A DNA stretch of 64,000 bases from Trichaptum fuscoviolaceum (Eukaryota; Basidiomycota; Agaricomycetes; Hymenochaetales; Trichaptaceae): positions 397,671-461,670 of the forward strand of contig CAJSYZ010000002.1 in NCBI GenBank assembly GCA_910574455.1, written 5' to 3'. The notes under the pieces were generated by a model. It ran no database searches. It saw only the letters and a program-made list of their open reading frames with translations, and was not told the DNA's origin. The stretch's first letter is position 1. The number at the start of each line of letters is the position of its first letter. A program made the position numbers and the translations under genes. Below are positions 20,831 to 32,829 of this stretch, in pieces.

Positions 20831-22600
20831 ACTACCAAATACTGCAACGGTTGTTTGCTCCGATGTTTGTTTACCACTCTGTCATCCAATTCTGTAAATG
20901 GGCCTTGCCTACAAAATTTCCTGACGTTGACCGTGTCATTTTTGCCTTTCGGTGGGACAAACAAGCTTAGGATATGGTGTATATTCTAACGGAAGACTCG
21001 AGGACTGTGGATGAATTGATACGGTAATGTGTTTACTTAGACATGCCAGTGATCCGCATGACTGATGAATGTCTGGTGTATGTTGCTGTCCATGTTATGC
21101 ATAGCCTTACAGTCCAGCTCGGGAGAAAAGATGAAAGAGACATCCTTTTGGACTGGCGTATCGTCGCAGCAGGCCTCCTGTTTTTTCCGAGCAGATGTAT
21201 CTTCAACGTTGCAGAAATCAATACGTGTCAGACTTTTACCGAGCACAAGTCGATGCAGGGAAACTTGGGGCGTTCCTTGTCGCTGATGGGGAGAAGTAGG
21301 ATCACACCGTTAAGGGACAGGGTGGGTACTCTTCAACTCGATGTGTGTGTGAAGTGAGGAGTGCCACGTTTTTTTTTCATGTCACGGAGTTGGATCGACA
21401 TGCATTAAGCATTTTAACCCTTGTCCTTTGGATGGATCACGATGTTAACATATTCATTCCTGTTCCATGTACCACAGTACTACTGCACCATCGATTTCAG
21501 TGGCTATGCTACCTGTGGAAGGCGAGCATGAATCAGCAGAGAAGTGAACCGTATTTTCGCGGCAATCTACAGTTCGTGAGTACTCTCTCTAACATCGTCA
21601 CCGTTTGCTCGGGATCCTTACGACACAAGGTCTGTGATCCAGAGAGATGTGCCTAAGTCGCACGGCTAGAACCACTGGAATAGACATGGATAGGCTGACC
21701 GTCTCGCGATGCACAATATATAGGGAGGCTTTCATTCTTCATCCTTTTGTATTCTCGCAACCCCACTGCAAGAATTTGCGAGCGGAGGGGCTTCGGGCTG
21801 ATGAGACTGGAATGGGCATTGATAGATGAGATAGGCAAATGTCAGCTGAGTGGAATGAAATTCTACACTGAAGTTACAATTGACACGTTATACAAGCTGA
21901 ATCCCTCGAACCTGATCCGAAGAGGCGATCGAGCATGCCGGAGTCATTTGACGAGTCTCAGAAGGTAACAAATGTGTCCGAACACTGCCGTTTGCATTCG
22001 ATCTTTCCTTAAAAAAAAAAGCCCCTCGGAGATACTGAAGGGAGATTGATCGGAATAGATACAGTAAGCTCGATGGCCGCGAGTTCTTGATCGATTCATT
22101 CGAGACTTTGATGGACGAAGCTCTTTCAGTCGGGTAAGCATTAAGTCCGCAAGTGGCGCCGTTCGATCTTCTCTGATGTAGTTGGGCATCACGAACCTCA
22201 CTGTACTCAACCCGGTGCCGAAACCATTCACCTTACGGACCTGGAAAAAGGGAATGTGATCTCAGTTTCCATCACTTAGAGAAGGTCAAGAGATATGGTT
22301 CGATTACGAGGCGCGGGAGTCTGCACGGAGAAAGGTCGCATTTCCTTACGGTGTGTAAAGCGACGAACACACAAACAGCTATATCAGAACCAGGATTTGG
22401 TTTGATCTTTTCGATGGTGCTTCTTAAGCTTCTGCAAACATTGATCTTCTTGTGATGGTGGCTCACCGCGACAAAATATCGCAAATTAGATTCAAACCTT
22501 CATTTTCAGCGTTTACAATCTATGCCGGAACCGATAAAAGCAAAACCTCGTTCCCGCTCATTGTCAACCTCCTTCAAGGTTGAACGTGCAAAGCACTCGA
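20831..22600. other. Gene-free stretch, no recognised content
   Basis: Several open frames of 60-105 codons occur on both strands, but none shows a family motif, consistent codon bias or paired splice sites. An A(10) run lies at 22011. Confidence 0.4.
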
Positions 22601-22607
22601 AAACACC

Positions 22608-24399
22608 ATGTCCGCACTAGATAATACGTTGGTTCCAATAGCGGAGGATATCCACCTTGTCCGAGTACGTCCATCTAATATCTTTGACAACATTGCAGCC
22701 TGAACTCATAAATTATCTTCTGTCAGTATACCTCTGGTCTGTTCAAGCTTTTCTGGGCTAATGGTACATACTGACGCCTACTACCCTCAGTTGCAACAGC
22801 CACTTTCATTGTTTGTATATATTCAAAGTCACGTCCATTCTACAGGCTAAGATGTCCACAGCTGTATGAGTACTTGATAACCATTGACCAAGAGGTGCGA
22901 TAGCAGTCATCCACTGAAACGTGACCAACATCGCGTAATAGATCCGTCTTGTCTGGCCGTCCAAGTGGAACTTAGTCAAGGTCCTATTCATTATCAACCG
23001 ATATCTCCCTTTCGCATCGTCAATAATCGGACTTCATCGTAAGTTCATATAAAAGGATCAAACATATAAGTGCCCCGCTGACTACTTTCGCTGGTGGACA
23101 AAAGTGTTTATAACCGCTGCTGGATCATCTGTACAGCTGTTCCTTCTCCTACTCCAAAAAACAAGGATTTCTGACGCTTACTATTCTTCAGGACTGCAAA
23201 GTCATTCTTTACGAGTCCTCCTGTGAGTGAGCTGAACGAATTGCAATGCGTTATCGTCTAAAATCTGCGCAGTGATAAATACATCTGTCCACGCTTTCAG
23301 CAGTTGTATGCACCTAAATTCTGTACTTCAATTGCAAAGCTTACAAGTTGGTCGTAGTCATTCTTCTAATCCGCGTGTACGCAATTTGGTCTAACAAGAA
23401 AATTGTCCTCGCCATTTTACTTGCGGCTTACATCGTTGGTCGATCTTACCTCTGATAAACATTACCTGTTTAACGGTTAACTCAGCCCACTGCAACTGTT
23501 GCTTACTACATCACCGTCCACATGACAAGAGAGGCCTCTACCTGTTCGTCAGAAGTGCTTCTTTGTACCTTACTCCACCACCTAATGTTATGCGTTACTC
23601 AGTTACTATACCTTATCTCTTTCCAACCGGATGCCTAGTCTCCTTCTCAAACCGTCATTACTGGATTGCGTACACCATGCTACTGTTCTTCGAAACTCGT
23701 GAGTAACTTACGCTTGCATGCTTGTTATTACGCCCTCTCAATCGGCTGAGGAAGTGATGATCGTGTTGATTCTAGTCAAAGCACTCTTCCTAAGTGAGTG
23801 AATATCCTCAGAGTGGCGGAAAATAGCTGAAACTCCCAAATCCACGCATATATATTCCAGTATATTGAACATGATGGTCAAAGATGGTTCGTTCACTTTG
23901 CTTATTCTTCTAAATGGACTATATTTATCTACTGTAAAGGCGTATTTTATTACGCTTGCATCCTGAGTAAGTCAAAGTATCTGTATCAAAGAGAGTCCCA
24001 TGATTGATTTGTTCCTCTCCCTCAGGCGCGGTCATGAGCAACCTACTTGTTCTCCTATTAGCATCTGTAAGCGGTCGTGGATTGATCCTTATCTCTACCT
24101 AACGGTTACATGCGTAGCCCCGGATCAATGACTTTCTTTTGATGTGAGCTTCTGCACTAGATCCTCGATTATTTTCTCACTCCTTACGATGGTCATGCCA
24201 CTTCAATAGACTCCTAGCAATGCTTCACAGCGTCCTGAGCTCTCGTTTGCTGTTTCGTCTTCGAGACGCAAACAGTAACTTCTCTGTGAGAGGACCAAAC
24301 TCTCAAACCTGGAAAATGGCATTGCAGCCAGTCGGATCCAGTAGCTCACGTGGACCGAGTGATGGAGCGTTTCATGACAATCTGTTTACTTCCTCTTAG
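22608..24399 (+). CDS. DUF6533 multi-pass membrane protein
   Basis: ATG 22608 begins a short exon (MSALDNTL...IHLVR). A 10-nt micro-exon follows at 22727-22736, then VATATFI, LYEYLITIDQE and IRLVWPSKWN...NRYLPFAS, which is the DUF6533 signature. Later exons carry transmembrane stretches (TVPYLFPTGC, HYWIAYTMLLFFET, VMIVLILVKALFL, MMVKDG, FYYACIL) and the conserved C-terminus MLHSVLSSRLLFRLRD. The stop is TAG at 24397-24399. About a dozen short introns follow the positions of the paralogues. DUF6533 proteins are abundant in mushroom-forming fungi and have no established function. I saw no definite lesion but did not resolve every exon. Confidence 0.7.
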
Positions 24400-24997
24400 C
24401 TTATGGAGTAGAAACTTGATAATATCAAATCTGTAGGATGGTGTAAGTGACTTGTTTATGTTGTCTGATGTACTATGCAAATTGAACTGAATTGTGTATA
24501 TATTGGTGAAGTTGTCGTTAAGTCTTGGCTAAGGATGAATCATATTTGCATGCCTGGTGATTTCATGTCAACTCTTCTATTCCATCTTCACAACAGAAGT
24601 CCGGTCTATACTCTTCTGTATTGTTTAATGATCAATTGCACATCCAGACGGGAACGCGAATACACCATTGTCAAAATTGAACTATTGCCGTATTTGTGAT
24701 AGCGGTTAAAAGGAGCAGCTTATCGTTAGAGGTCTGCTACATGTAATTCTCAGTAATTTGCGAGTAACATTGATAGGGGTATAAAGTGACGCAACTTGAA
24801 GCAGGACGCGCTCACTTCACTTTCAGGTGCTCTCGATGCCAGTGAAGAACTTGAAGTAACGCGGCGCCGACCTGGACAGACTCTGAGCACCGTGAGAATT
24901 GTTCATGATCATCATGATCATGATGATGCCAGTGTTACATAATTCAGGTTTGAACCAAATTCTGCCAAGAACTTGAAGACGATCACCTCAGCTGTTT

Positions 24998-25123
24998 GGA
25001 TTAATCCGGGCCCGTCAGCGACGCCACCCCGGATTAATCCACCAACGGATTAATCCCACCGCCGGGACGTTCCGTTTCGGGACAAAAGTGGATTAATCCA
25101 GTGGCGTATGACCGGATTAATCC
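24998..25123. repeat. GGATTAATCC palindromes, left cluster (5 copies)
   Basis: Exact copies of the 10-bp palindrome start at 24998, 25031, 25047, 25090 and 25114. Confidence 0.95.
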
Positions 25124-25319
25124 TTGTGAACAAATAAAATAACCATTTTTGATAGGTTAAAGCGGGAATCGAACTTGTACACTGCATCATCATACAACCA
25201 CAATATTCATAAGACAATAATAACCACTACACTATTTAGGGGTATTCGAAGATTTATAATAAACAGTAGATATAAGTGTTCTAGGTTTAACGGTGTTAGT
25301 TCGACTTCCGACTCTCGCC

Positions 25320-26460
25320 ATTGGCGGTCAAGTGCTGGCAGCGAAGATTTTGTTACAACAAATAGTGTATAATTTCTCATAGGTCGAAGTAGATATAACC
25401 AGCCATTCTTTGGTAACTGTGAGTGGTGGCTCGCGAGACTCCTTGATTGTCGAGCATCGACCAGCGGGAAAGGAGAGGAGACAGGATTAGGGAGACAAGA
25501 GAAATTTGCCAGTAGACCCATCTAATGGGCGTGGCACAGAGGCAAATCAATGTCATGTGGAAGACGGTCTTTATGTCAAACATTCTTGTCAACCACAAGA
25601 ATCCCGAGTGTTTGGCATGATCCAATGCTAAGCCCGGCAGCGAAGATTTGTTACAACAAATAGTGTATAATTTTTGATAGGTCGAAGCAGTGGTAACCAG
25701 CCGATCTTCGGAAATTGCGTGCGGTAAGTTACAGGACCTCTTGAGTGTCGAGCATCATCCAGCAGGAGATTAGATGACGAAAGGAGACCGGGGTATAAAA
25801 GAGAAGACATAGAGAGTAGATTTGATAAAGTTTAAGGTTTATAGCCAGTAGACCCATCCAAAGAGCGTGACAAAGAGGCGAATCAGTGTCAAATGGATGA
25901 CGGTCTTGATGTCGATTGGTCTTGTAGACCACCAGGAATTCCGAATGGTTGGCGAGGTCAGTGCTAAGCCCGGAAGCGAAGATTTTGTTACAACCAATAG
26001 TGTATATCTTCTAATAGGTCGAAACAGTGATGCCAACCGTTCCTCGGTAATTGTGTTGGTAGTTCACTTGGGTATCAAACATCGTCAAGCAGAAAATTAT
26101 GAATGGAGACAAGATTAAGGAGGCAAGAGAAATTTGCCAGTAGACCCATCCAAAGAGCATGATGAAGAGACGAATCAGTGTTAAATGGAAGACGGCCTTG
26201 ATATTGATTGGTCTTGTAGACCACCAGGATTTCGAAAGGTTGCCAAGGTCAGTGCCAATCCCGGCAGCGAAGATTTTCTTACAACCAATAGTGTATATCA
26301 TGTAATAGGTCGAAGCAGTGATGCCAGTCGTTCCTCGGTAATTGTGTTGGTACTGTACTTCACTTGAGTATCGAACATTGTCCAGCAGGAGATTAAAACG
26401 AGACGAGTCCGGGTATATATAAACAGAAAAGACGGGTCGACTCAGAGCAGGAATCAATCC
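25320..26460 (-). repeat. Four tandem copies of a roughly 300-bp segment
   Basis: Units are marked by GGCAGCGAAGATTTTGTTAC-like sequence at about 25335, 25638, 25970 and 26260, and by CCAGTAGACCCATC. On the minus strand each encodes a recurring peptide with STRPI(N/D)IK, HLTLIRLF and GWVYWQISLASLILS. That reads like a membrane-spanning segment, preceded by YTIGC(K/N)KIFA. Two units end near TATA-like sequence (GGGTATAAAAG at 25793, GGGTATATATAAAC at 26412 on the + strand). Frames are broken between units. I do not recognise the family. Confidence 0.7.
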
Positions 26461-29006
26461 AGGCTGCTTTCCAGAGCTATCCCAAGGTCCATAGGTGAGG
26501 GGGGAAAGACCGCAGAAGCAAAGCGAGTAGAGTGTCCTACAGAGCTAGGCAAGAGTGGCAAAGAGCAGAACGTCCAGGAGTGATAGTGGGAGGAGTCTTT
26601 GCTCGGAGAGCTGGAATCGTGAGCGCGACAACGTGCGCGCGTAGTGTAGTGGGCAACCTTGACTCCGACAAGACTGAGCCTGGCCTAGGCCGCGGCGCAG
26701 TCTGTCTAGTGAAACCTTGCAGCATTAGATCTGGCCTAGATCTGCAGCTGATGAGGAAATGCCTGGCCTAGGCAGATCCCCCAATAGGACTGTGTACGGC
26801 CCTACTATTGACAAGGAACCACAACATCAGTTCAACGACGATTGACTGGGAGTGGCTAAGAGGGTCGATTGACTGGGTCGCCGCATAGATTCTGTTGCTA
26901 GACTCAAGACTCTTTACGACCTCAGGACGGGATGGCTCTACTCTTGATGACTTCTTTCATGCTTTGCTTTCTTGGGATATATGGCTGCTGATCGCTTTTG
27001 ATCACTGTTACCAAAAGTTAGGATGTCAACATGAAACAAGAGAAACGTGCACGCACGAATAGGAGCAGCAAGTAGCAAATGTCGTGCAACACGGGACTTG
27101 ACACGACGCTCGCCAGGTTCCTTGTGGAAGGTAACTGGCAAACAAGGGGATGTTTGGCGCTATCCCGACAGATCACATGTATCGTAGGTCACTGACAGGC
27201 GAATATCAGAAAGCCGAGGAACTGTCGTGGCGTAAGCGATAGCGGATGATTAACGAGGCTGCTCGGTGGACACAACCTCGGGTGCGTCGGTACCTGCACC
27301 AGGATTGTTGTCGACGGTCAAAAGAAGAGAATGGCAGGCTTCCTACATTAAGGGTGAGAAAGATAGTAAGCAGATAAGTGAGGAAATGCTCACGTTTTCA
27401 GAAGCGGACTGCCACTTATGAGATTGGACTCAGTATTGGACCCAGGATGATGGATATCTGGATGGCAACTTCCTACACTGCGTCTGAAGGTGAGCATGGT
27501 ATTCATGAATGGAAGGAGAAGAATATGCTTACGTTTTCGGAAGGGGACATGCCGTCCAAGCTAATGGACCCGAGGCATACACTAGCTCTGAAGTTCAGTA
27601 AGCGATCGAGCGTCGAAAAAAAGTGCTGCCTACGAAGTAATGAAAAGCCTCTGCTATACCGGCAATGTGGAGCTGACAATGCCAACTTATTTGCCCCGCG
27701 AGTAGCGCCATCAAGAAATGTGACTGAGGATATGCTAGAGCGGCGGAGGCAAAGGCGAGAATCGATGAGTGTCAAATCGATGGATGGTTGTCCGGGGTGC
27801 ATCAGAAGCATCACCCTGTGCGCTGGGTAGTCGAAGGAGGCGAATCAGTCGACGAGTAGCACAAGAACTTGGCGGACGTTTTGGGGGTTAGGGTGCTTGA
27901 GTTCGAGAACTGGGCTAGTCCAGCCACTGATCGGGTAACACGGACAGCGAGCACAAGAGTACTCTCTATTGAGGTTCAAAGGTCGAATCGAGGTAGTGTC
28001 GAGCAAACACCACTCGAGCCAAATGGTGCAGATAGTGACGAAGCAGAGAGCCTTAATCACTGCAAAGCGATGGGCGAAGTATTAGCGGAAGTCAGAGTGG
28101 TTGGAGAGCTGTAATAGCTGACGAGCTTGTCGTGGCGAAGTTCCTTGGAAGTAATGAGACGTGACCAAAGGGGAAAAGAGAAAAGAATAGCACATACCAT
28201 GTCAGGTTACCCGATTGCTGGCATCTCAAGCCATGGCAAGTACTAGCACTTGACTCGGTAGCTGGTAATATCACTGAGATATGGGGTTGTCCTTCGGATG
28301 GCTTCTCATCAGACGAATAAAGATCTCCAATGGCGTCGGTTTCCGCAAAGACACTTAATATCCCGTCGGTCTGGAACACATATTTGGTTTGGTCGTAGTC
28401 AGATGTGCAGTAGGAGAGCTTGGTCTCTCTAGTTAACATAGCGCACCCGACAACCATGATGCTATCTGCGTCTCAAGACGGATGTATGCTAGCTTGCTAG
28501 GTGTATCAATCTTACTTGCTGAACGAAAGGATGTCCTGTCGGCGTCGGCATGTTTGAAGGAAGCCCATATAGCGCTACTCAAGTGCTCTTTGTGTGTGAG
28601 GTGGGCAAAACTATCGAAGCGCGAACCTCTTTCAAAGCGAGCGGGGCGAAGCCTTGATCATCGCTGTTTGGATTTAATTAGTTGGACTTTGTGACGTCAC
28701 TCCGATCATGTGCCAGTGACAGCCTGAAATGAACGCGTGACATAACAGGACCCTGAGAAGCATGTGACTTGGTTGTGTTAGATTAATCCAGCTATTCTCA
28801 CGGACTTCACGCCAACAAGGGAACGCGGTTTGCCTACTGTACTGCCTTCCCCTCTTTCCTTCCGACCACCATATCCGTGTCTTCGACGACGATAACGACG
28901 ATGACGACAACGGACACAAGATCACGCTCACCAGCTTGTGTGCGTATTTCTCTTTTATTTGGCTTGCATTAAGGACTAACTAATAGTGATGAGATTTGCA
29001 ATCTAG

Positions 29007-29290
<284 letters not shown>

Positions 29291-29333
29291 ACAATCAAGG
29301 TATGTTTTTGCTACATTTTTGTCAGTAATGTTT

Positions 29334-29508
29334 GGATTAATCCTACGGGTGGATTAATCCAGAGTGTGGATTAATCCCATGGGTGGATTAATCCATACAG
29401 TAGATAGAACAAATGTATGATAGTTTAGAAAATAATACTAATTAATTTTGGATTAATCCAAAGGGGGATTAATCCGGGGTGGCGTCGCTGACGGCCCCGG
29501 ATTAATCC
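29334..29508. repeat. GGATTAATCC palindromes, right cluster (7 copies)
   Basis: Exact copies start at 29334, 29351, 29368, 29385, 29450, 29466 and 29499. The first four are spaced exactly 17 bp apart. Confidence 0.95.
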
Positions 29509-29567
29509 AAACAGCTGAGGTTCCTGCTGAAGACTAGTCAAGTTTCCATCACCGACTAGTCTGCACC

Positions 29568-32150
29568 ATGGAACGTCATGCATGGTGTTACATCGCTGGA
29601 CAGGATAGGCTACTGCATGTAGACATAACGAATTGTGCCATCGTCTATGATCTGAAAAAGTCTACTGTAGATTTGTCCAGAATCAAAATACCACTCCCCC
29701 GGGTAGATATTTGGAAGGTAAGTCGACAGAAAGCTACGCGACCGACTATTAATCGTCTACTTAGGTCAAAGAGCCGCACAAGTGGCCAGCTGAAGGCTTA
29801 TCCTCGTCGAACGATATCTCAAACGACGATGACGACCTTCGCATGATCGCTGACCTTCTATTCCCACAAACAAAGCTCGAGACAATACCTACCGAAGGGG
29901 CTGACACAATCAAGTTTATTATGAAGATCAACAGCAAGAGAAAAACATTCTTCTCAGTATCCGTGCCAGTGAGTGATTATTCGAGTATCCCCATCATTAC
30001 CGTTGACGCAGCTCCGACTGACTAGGAACGGCGCATCTGGTGCGTTATCGCGAGCCAGGACCGGATATTACAGGTGGACATCGCGAAGTCCAAGGACTTG
30101 GGACGATTGAAGAGAGATATTGCTCGTGACGCAAGAATACCCTCTGAGAACCTGGAAATTTGGAAGGTGTGTCAAGTCGAGGCGCGTTATGCTCTAACTG
30201 ACTATGACACAAGTTCAAAGAGCCGCAAGATTGGCCAGTCAACGACAGAGCTCGCAAAAGGCCCTTTCCGTCGAATGTCAAGGACCTCGAAGAGCTCGCT
30301 GAACACTTGAGTACTGATATGGCATCCATTCCAGATACATTCTTTGACAATGTGATCAGGAAGGAGCACATATATCTGCTCGTGCAAATCTCAGACGATT
30401 TATCGTCTCGGACACCAATCTCTACTTCGGCAAGTTCTTTCCATCATAATATACTATCGGAGGGAACTTATGAGCTTGTGAAGCAGAATTGCTTGGCATG
30501 GTGTGGAGTTCCCAGCCAAAGTCGCTTATTCCAAGTCGATGTGGGTAGATACAAGACTCGGTCAGTCAATGCGCTGCGGGACGAGGTCCTACGACAATCA
30601 GGATTCAGGGATCCAGAGTGCAATTTGTGGAAGGTTCGTCTTCAAGAAGCCTAAGAGCAAGTCACTAGCTCTTACATATTTTTCAAGATCAAGGATCCTC
30701 AATTGTGGCCGATCAAGGACAAGTCTCCTGCTGTAGATTTTCCGGATACAGATGCATCTTACATGGCCGTCTCGGAGCTTCTAGACGGGCGCACTCCGGT
30801 CGAAGAAGTATTTGACGAAGATCTTCAGGAAGGGTCACTGCACCTGCTCTTGACGTTGCCTAGCGAATATGAACCGGATGAAGTGGAATCGGAATCGATG
30901 CTATGTGCAAGCTCGGTCACGCCAGCGGCATCAGAGCGTTTACATTGGTGCGCCATCGCCGGGCGCGGGCAGGTCTTACGAGTGGATAGTAGCAGGTGCC
31001 GGTTCGGGGCTGAACTTAAGCACGCCATTATAGACCAGGCACGGCTTGGGCTGGTATCGTCGCAAATCAGCATTTGGAAGGTTAGTCATTACCTATCTAC
31101 CACTGAATCCTCTTTGAGCATACTTTCGTAGATCATAGATCCGCGTAAATGGGCAGTGCACGACATTGTTCTTGGTTCTGCAAAGGTCCCAGTCGAGAAA
31201 GAGGACCTGCGACAAATTGCAAATATGTACCAGCCTTACTTCAAGGTGGATGAGAGCTTTGCGAGTTCTACTTTTTCGGAATGGACTGAGTTAATTCTGG
31301 AGATTCTCTATGAGAAGGCCTCTTCCTCTTCCTGTTCCTCCTCTTCGTCATCGACTCTATCCAGGAGCGACCCCTTCTCAGAAAGATATGATATCCAGGA
31401 GGCCCTGAAGGAACTTGGTTTTCGTGACGACGTCTTCCAAGACATGAATGTGAGCAGAGTGACGCGAGTGGCTAAAGTGCTGGGCTAACGCTTTTCTTCA
31501 TTCAGCGGTGGCACGTGGGTGATGTGTTCACGAACGATGGAGAACGATACGTCGCGAAATACCTTCGTCCTAACCGCTGTGATGAGATCAAAGTTCTCAA
31601 ATACCTCTCGCGATTCGAAACGTCGCAGAACCATGCTCCCTCCAAAATTATCTCCTATGACTTAGAGGACGGCGCTCTCCTGTTGACGCGCCACTATGGT
31701 GATCCCGTGCACAAATATGAGCACCTCTCTCGCGACTTGCTGCTCATCGTGAAACAGCTCTTCGAAGGCGTGGCGTTCCTGCACTCGAAACGAGTTGTTC
31801 ACATGGATTTGAAGCCTAGTCACATCATCATCGATAATTCCGCACGTCTGTGGATTATTGACTTCGACCTCTCCGAGATCCTAGAGAATGACGAGGAGAC
31901 AGTGAGTGGGTTTCGCGGAACAAGAGGATGTACCGCACCGGAGGTCGGAAAGGCTGCGTACAGTCCCATACTTGCAGATGTGTGGGCAGCGGGAAACGTG
32001 GTGGCGGAGCTATGTGCTCTCTGTCCGTTGCATGAGGCCCGCGACTTTCTTGTGGGCCTATGTACGAGATTAATGGATAGGGATCCAAAAAACCGACCGA
32101 ACTTGCAGGATGCATATACTGAGGTTCTCCACAATAGTTCGACTACTTAG
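29568..32150 (+). CDS. Four-header Crinkler (CRN-like) protein with C-terminal protein kinase
   Basis: Proposed exons are 29568-29717, 29765-29968, 30026-30166, 30214-30633, 30688-31080, 31132-31449 and 31506-32150. All junctions are GT-AG and phase 0, giving 756 residues. Four Crinkler-type ubiquitin-like header domains lie at about 1-50, 119-165, 258-305 and 391-436. Each starts near a WC motif and ends in (I/L)WK exactly at an exon end. Each next exon opens with a (V/F/I)-K/I-(E/D)P-x3-WP-like linker. The kinase domain (543-756) shows VAKYLRP (Lys), HMDLKPSHIIID (catalytic Asp, with His where Asn is usual), DFDLSE (DFG variant) and GTRGCTAPEVG. It has no clear Gly-rich loop. No signal peptide is seen. 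Crinklers act as effectors or conflict proteins inside eukaryotic cells, often in the nucleus. The role of this one is unknown. Confidence 0.85.
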
Positions 32151-32829
32151 AAAAATATTCCACTTTTATGTAAAGTGCTAGTTATTGAGCTTGCCAGCCC
32201 GAAACGGCAGGGATTCGGATGCGTTTCCATATCACTTTGGGATGCTACCATCTGTGGGTGGTTTCCATCAAGGACAGAATGATGGTTTGGAACGGAATGA
32301 TTTCATCACGGCGGCCTCGAAACCTGATGGAGTTTCCAAGCTGCCTTTTTTTTCTAGTGACCAAGACCGTTCCGTTCCTGCCAGTGAACCCTGACATTAT
32401 CTATGTAGATTGAACTTGAACTGCCACTGCCCAGACTGTCACAGTCGATGACACGTATATCTTCGGGCAAGTAAACTGGTTGTCAATGGAAATTATACAT
32501 GACCATGGCATTTGCTAGAAAAAAACAAATGGTACCTTCAAATTGCACTTACTCAGAGCTAGTTAGAACGTTCTTTCGCTAGAATAATCTTGTGTCCTAG
32601 TGTGGGTGCGGCGCCAACAATAATGTGTACATACAGCCAGTGTCAAACGATACAATACAATGCGTAGAGATAAGAAAACGGGATCGGAAGAAAAGAGGAA
32701 CCCAGAAAATTGCGTAGATAGGGTGTGTGAGACGTGAGTAATCGTATGCAGGTCGTACAGCGTAACCAGGCCACATAAGAAGGGAGAGGGCACAAAGAAA
32801 CTCGTAAAACGAAGGGAAAAGCTAAAACC

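Noticed and set aside
25140..25240. tRNA-like GGGAATCGAAC on the minus strand (T-loop look-alike), or a tRNA-derived SINE
   Set aside because: The T-arm stem does not pair and no D-arm, anticodon arm or acceptor could be built.
26460..28900. A transposase gene inside the palindrome-rich element
   Set aside because: Frames up to 150 codons exist but show no catalytic DDE/DDD motif or other family sign.
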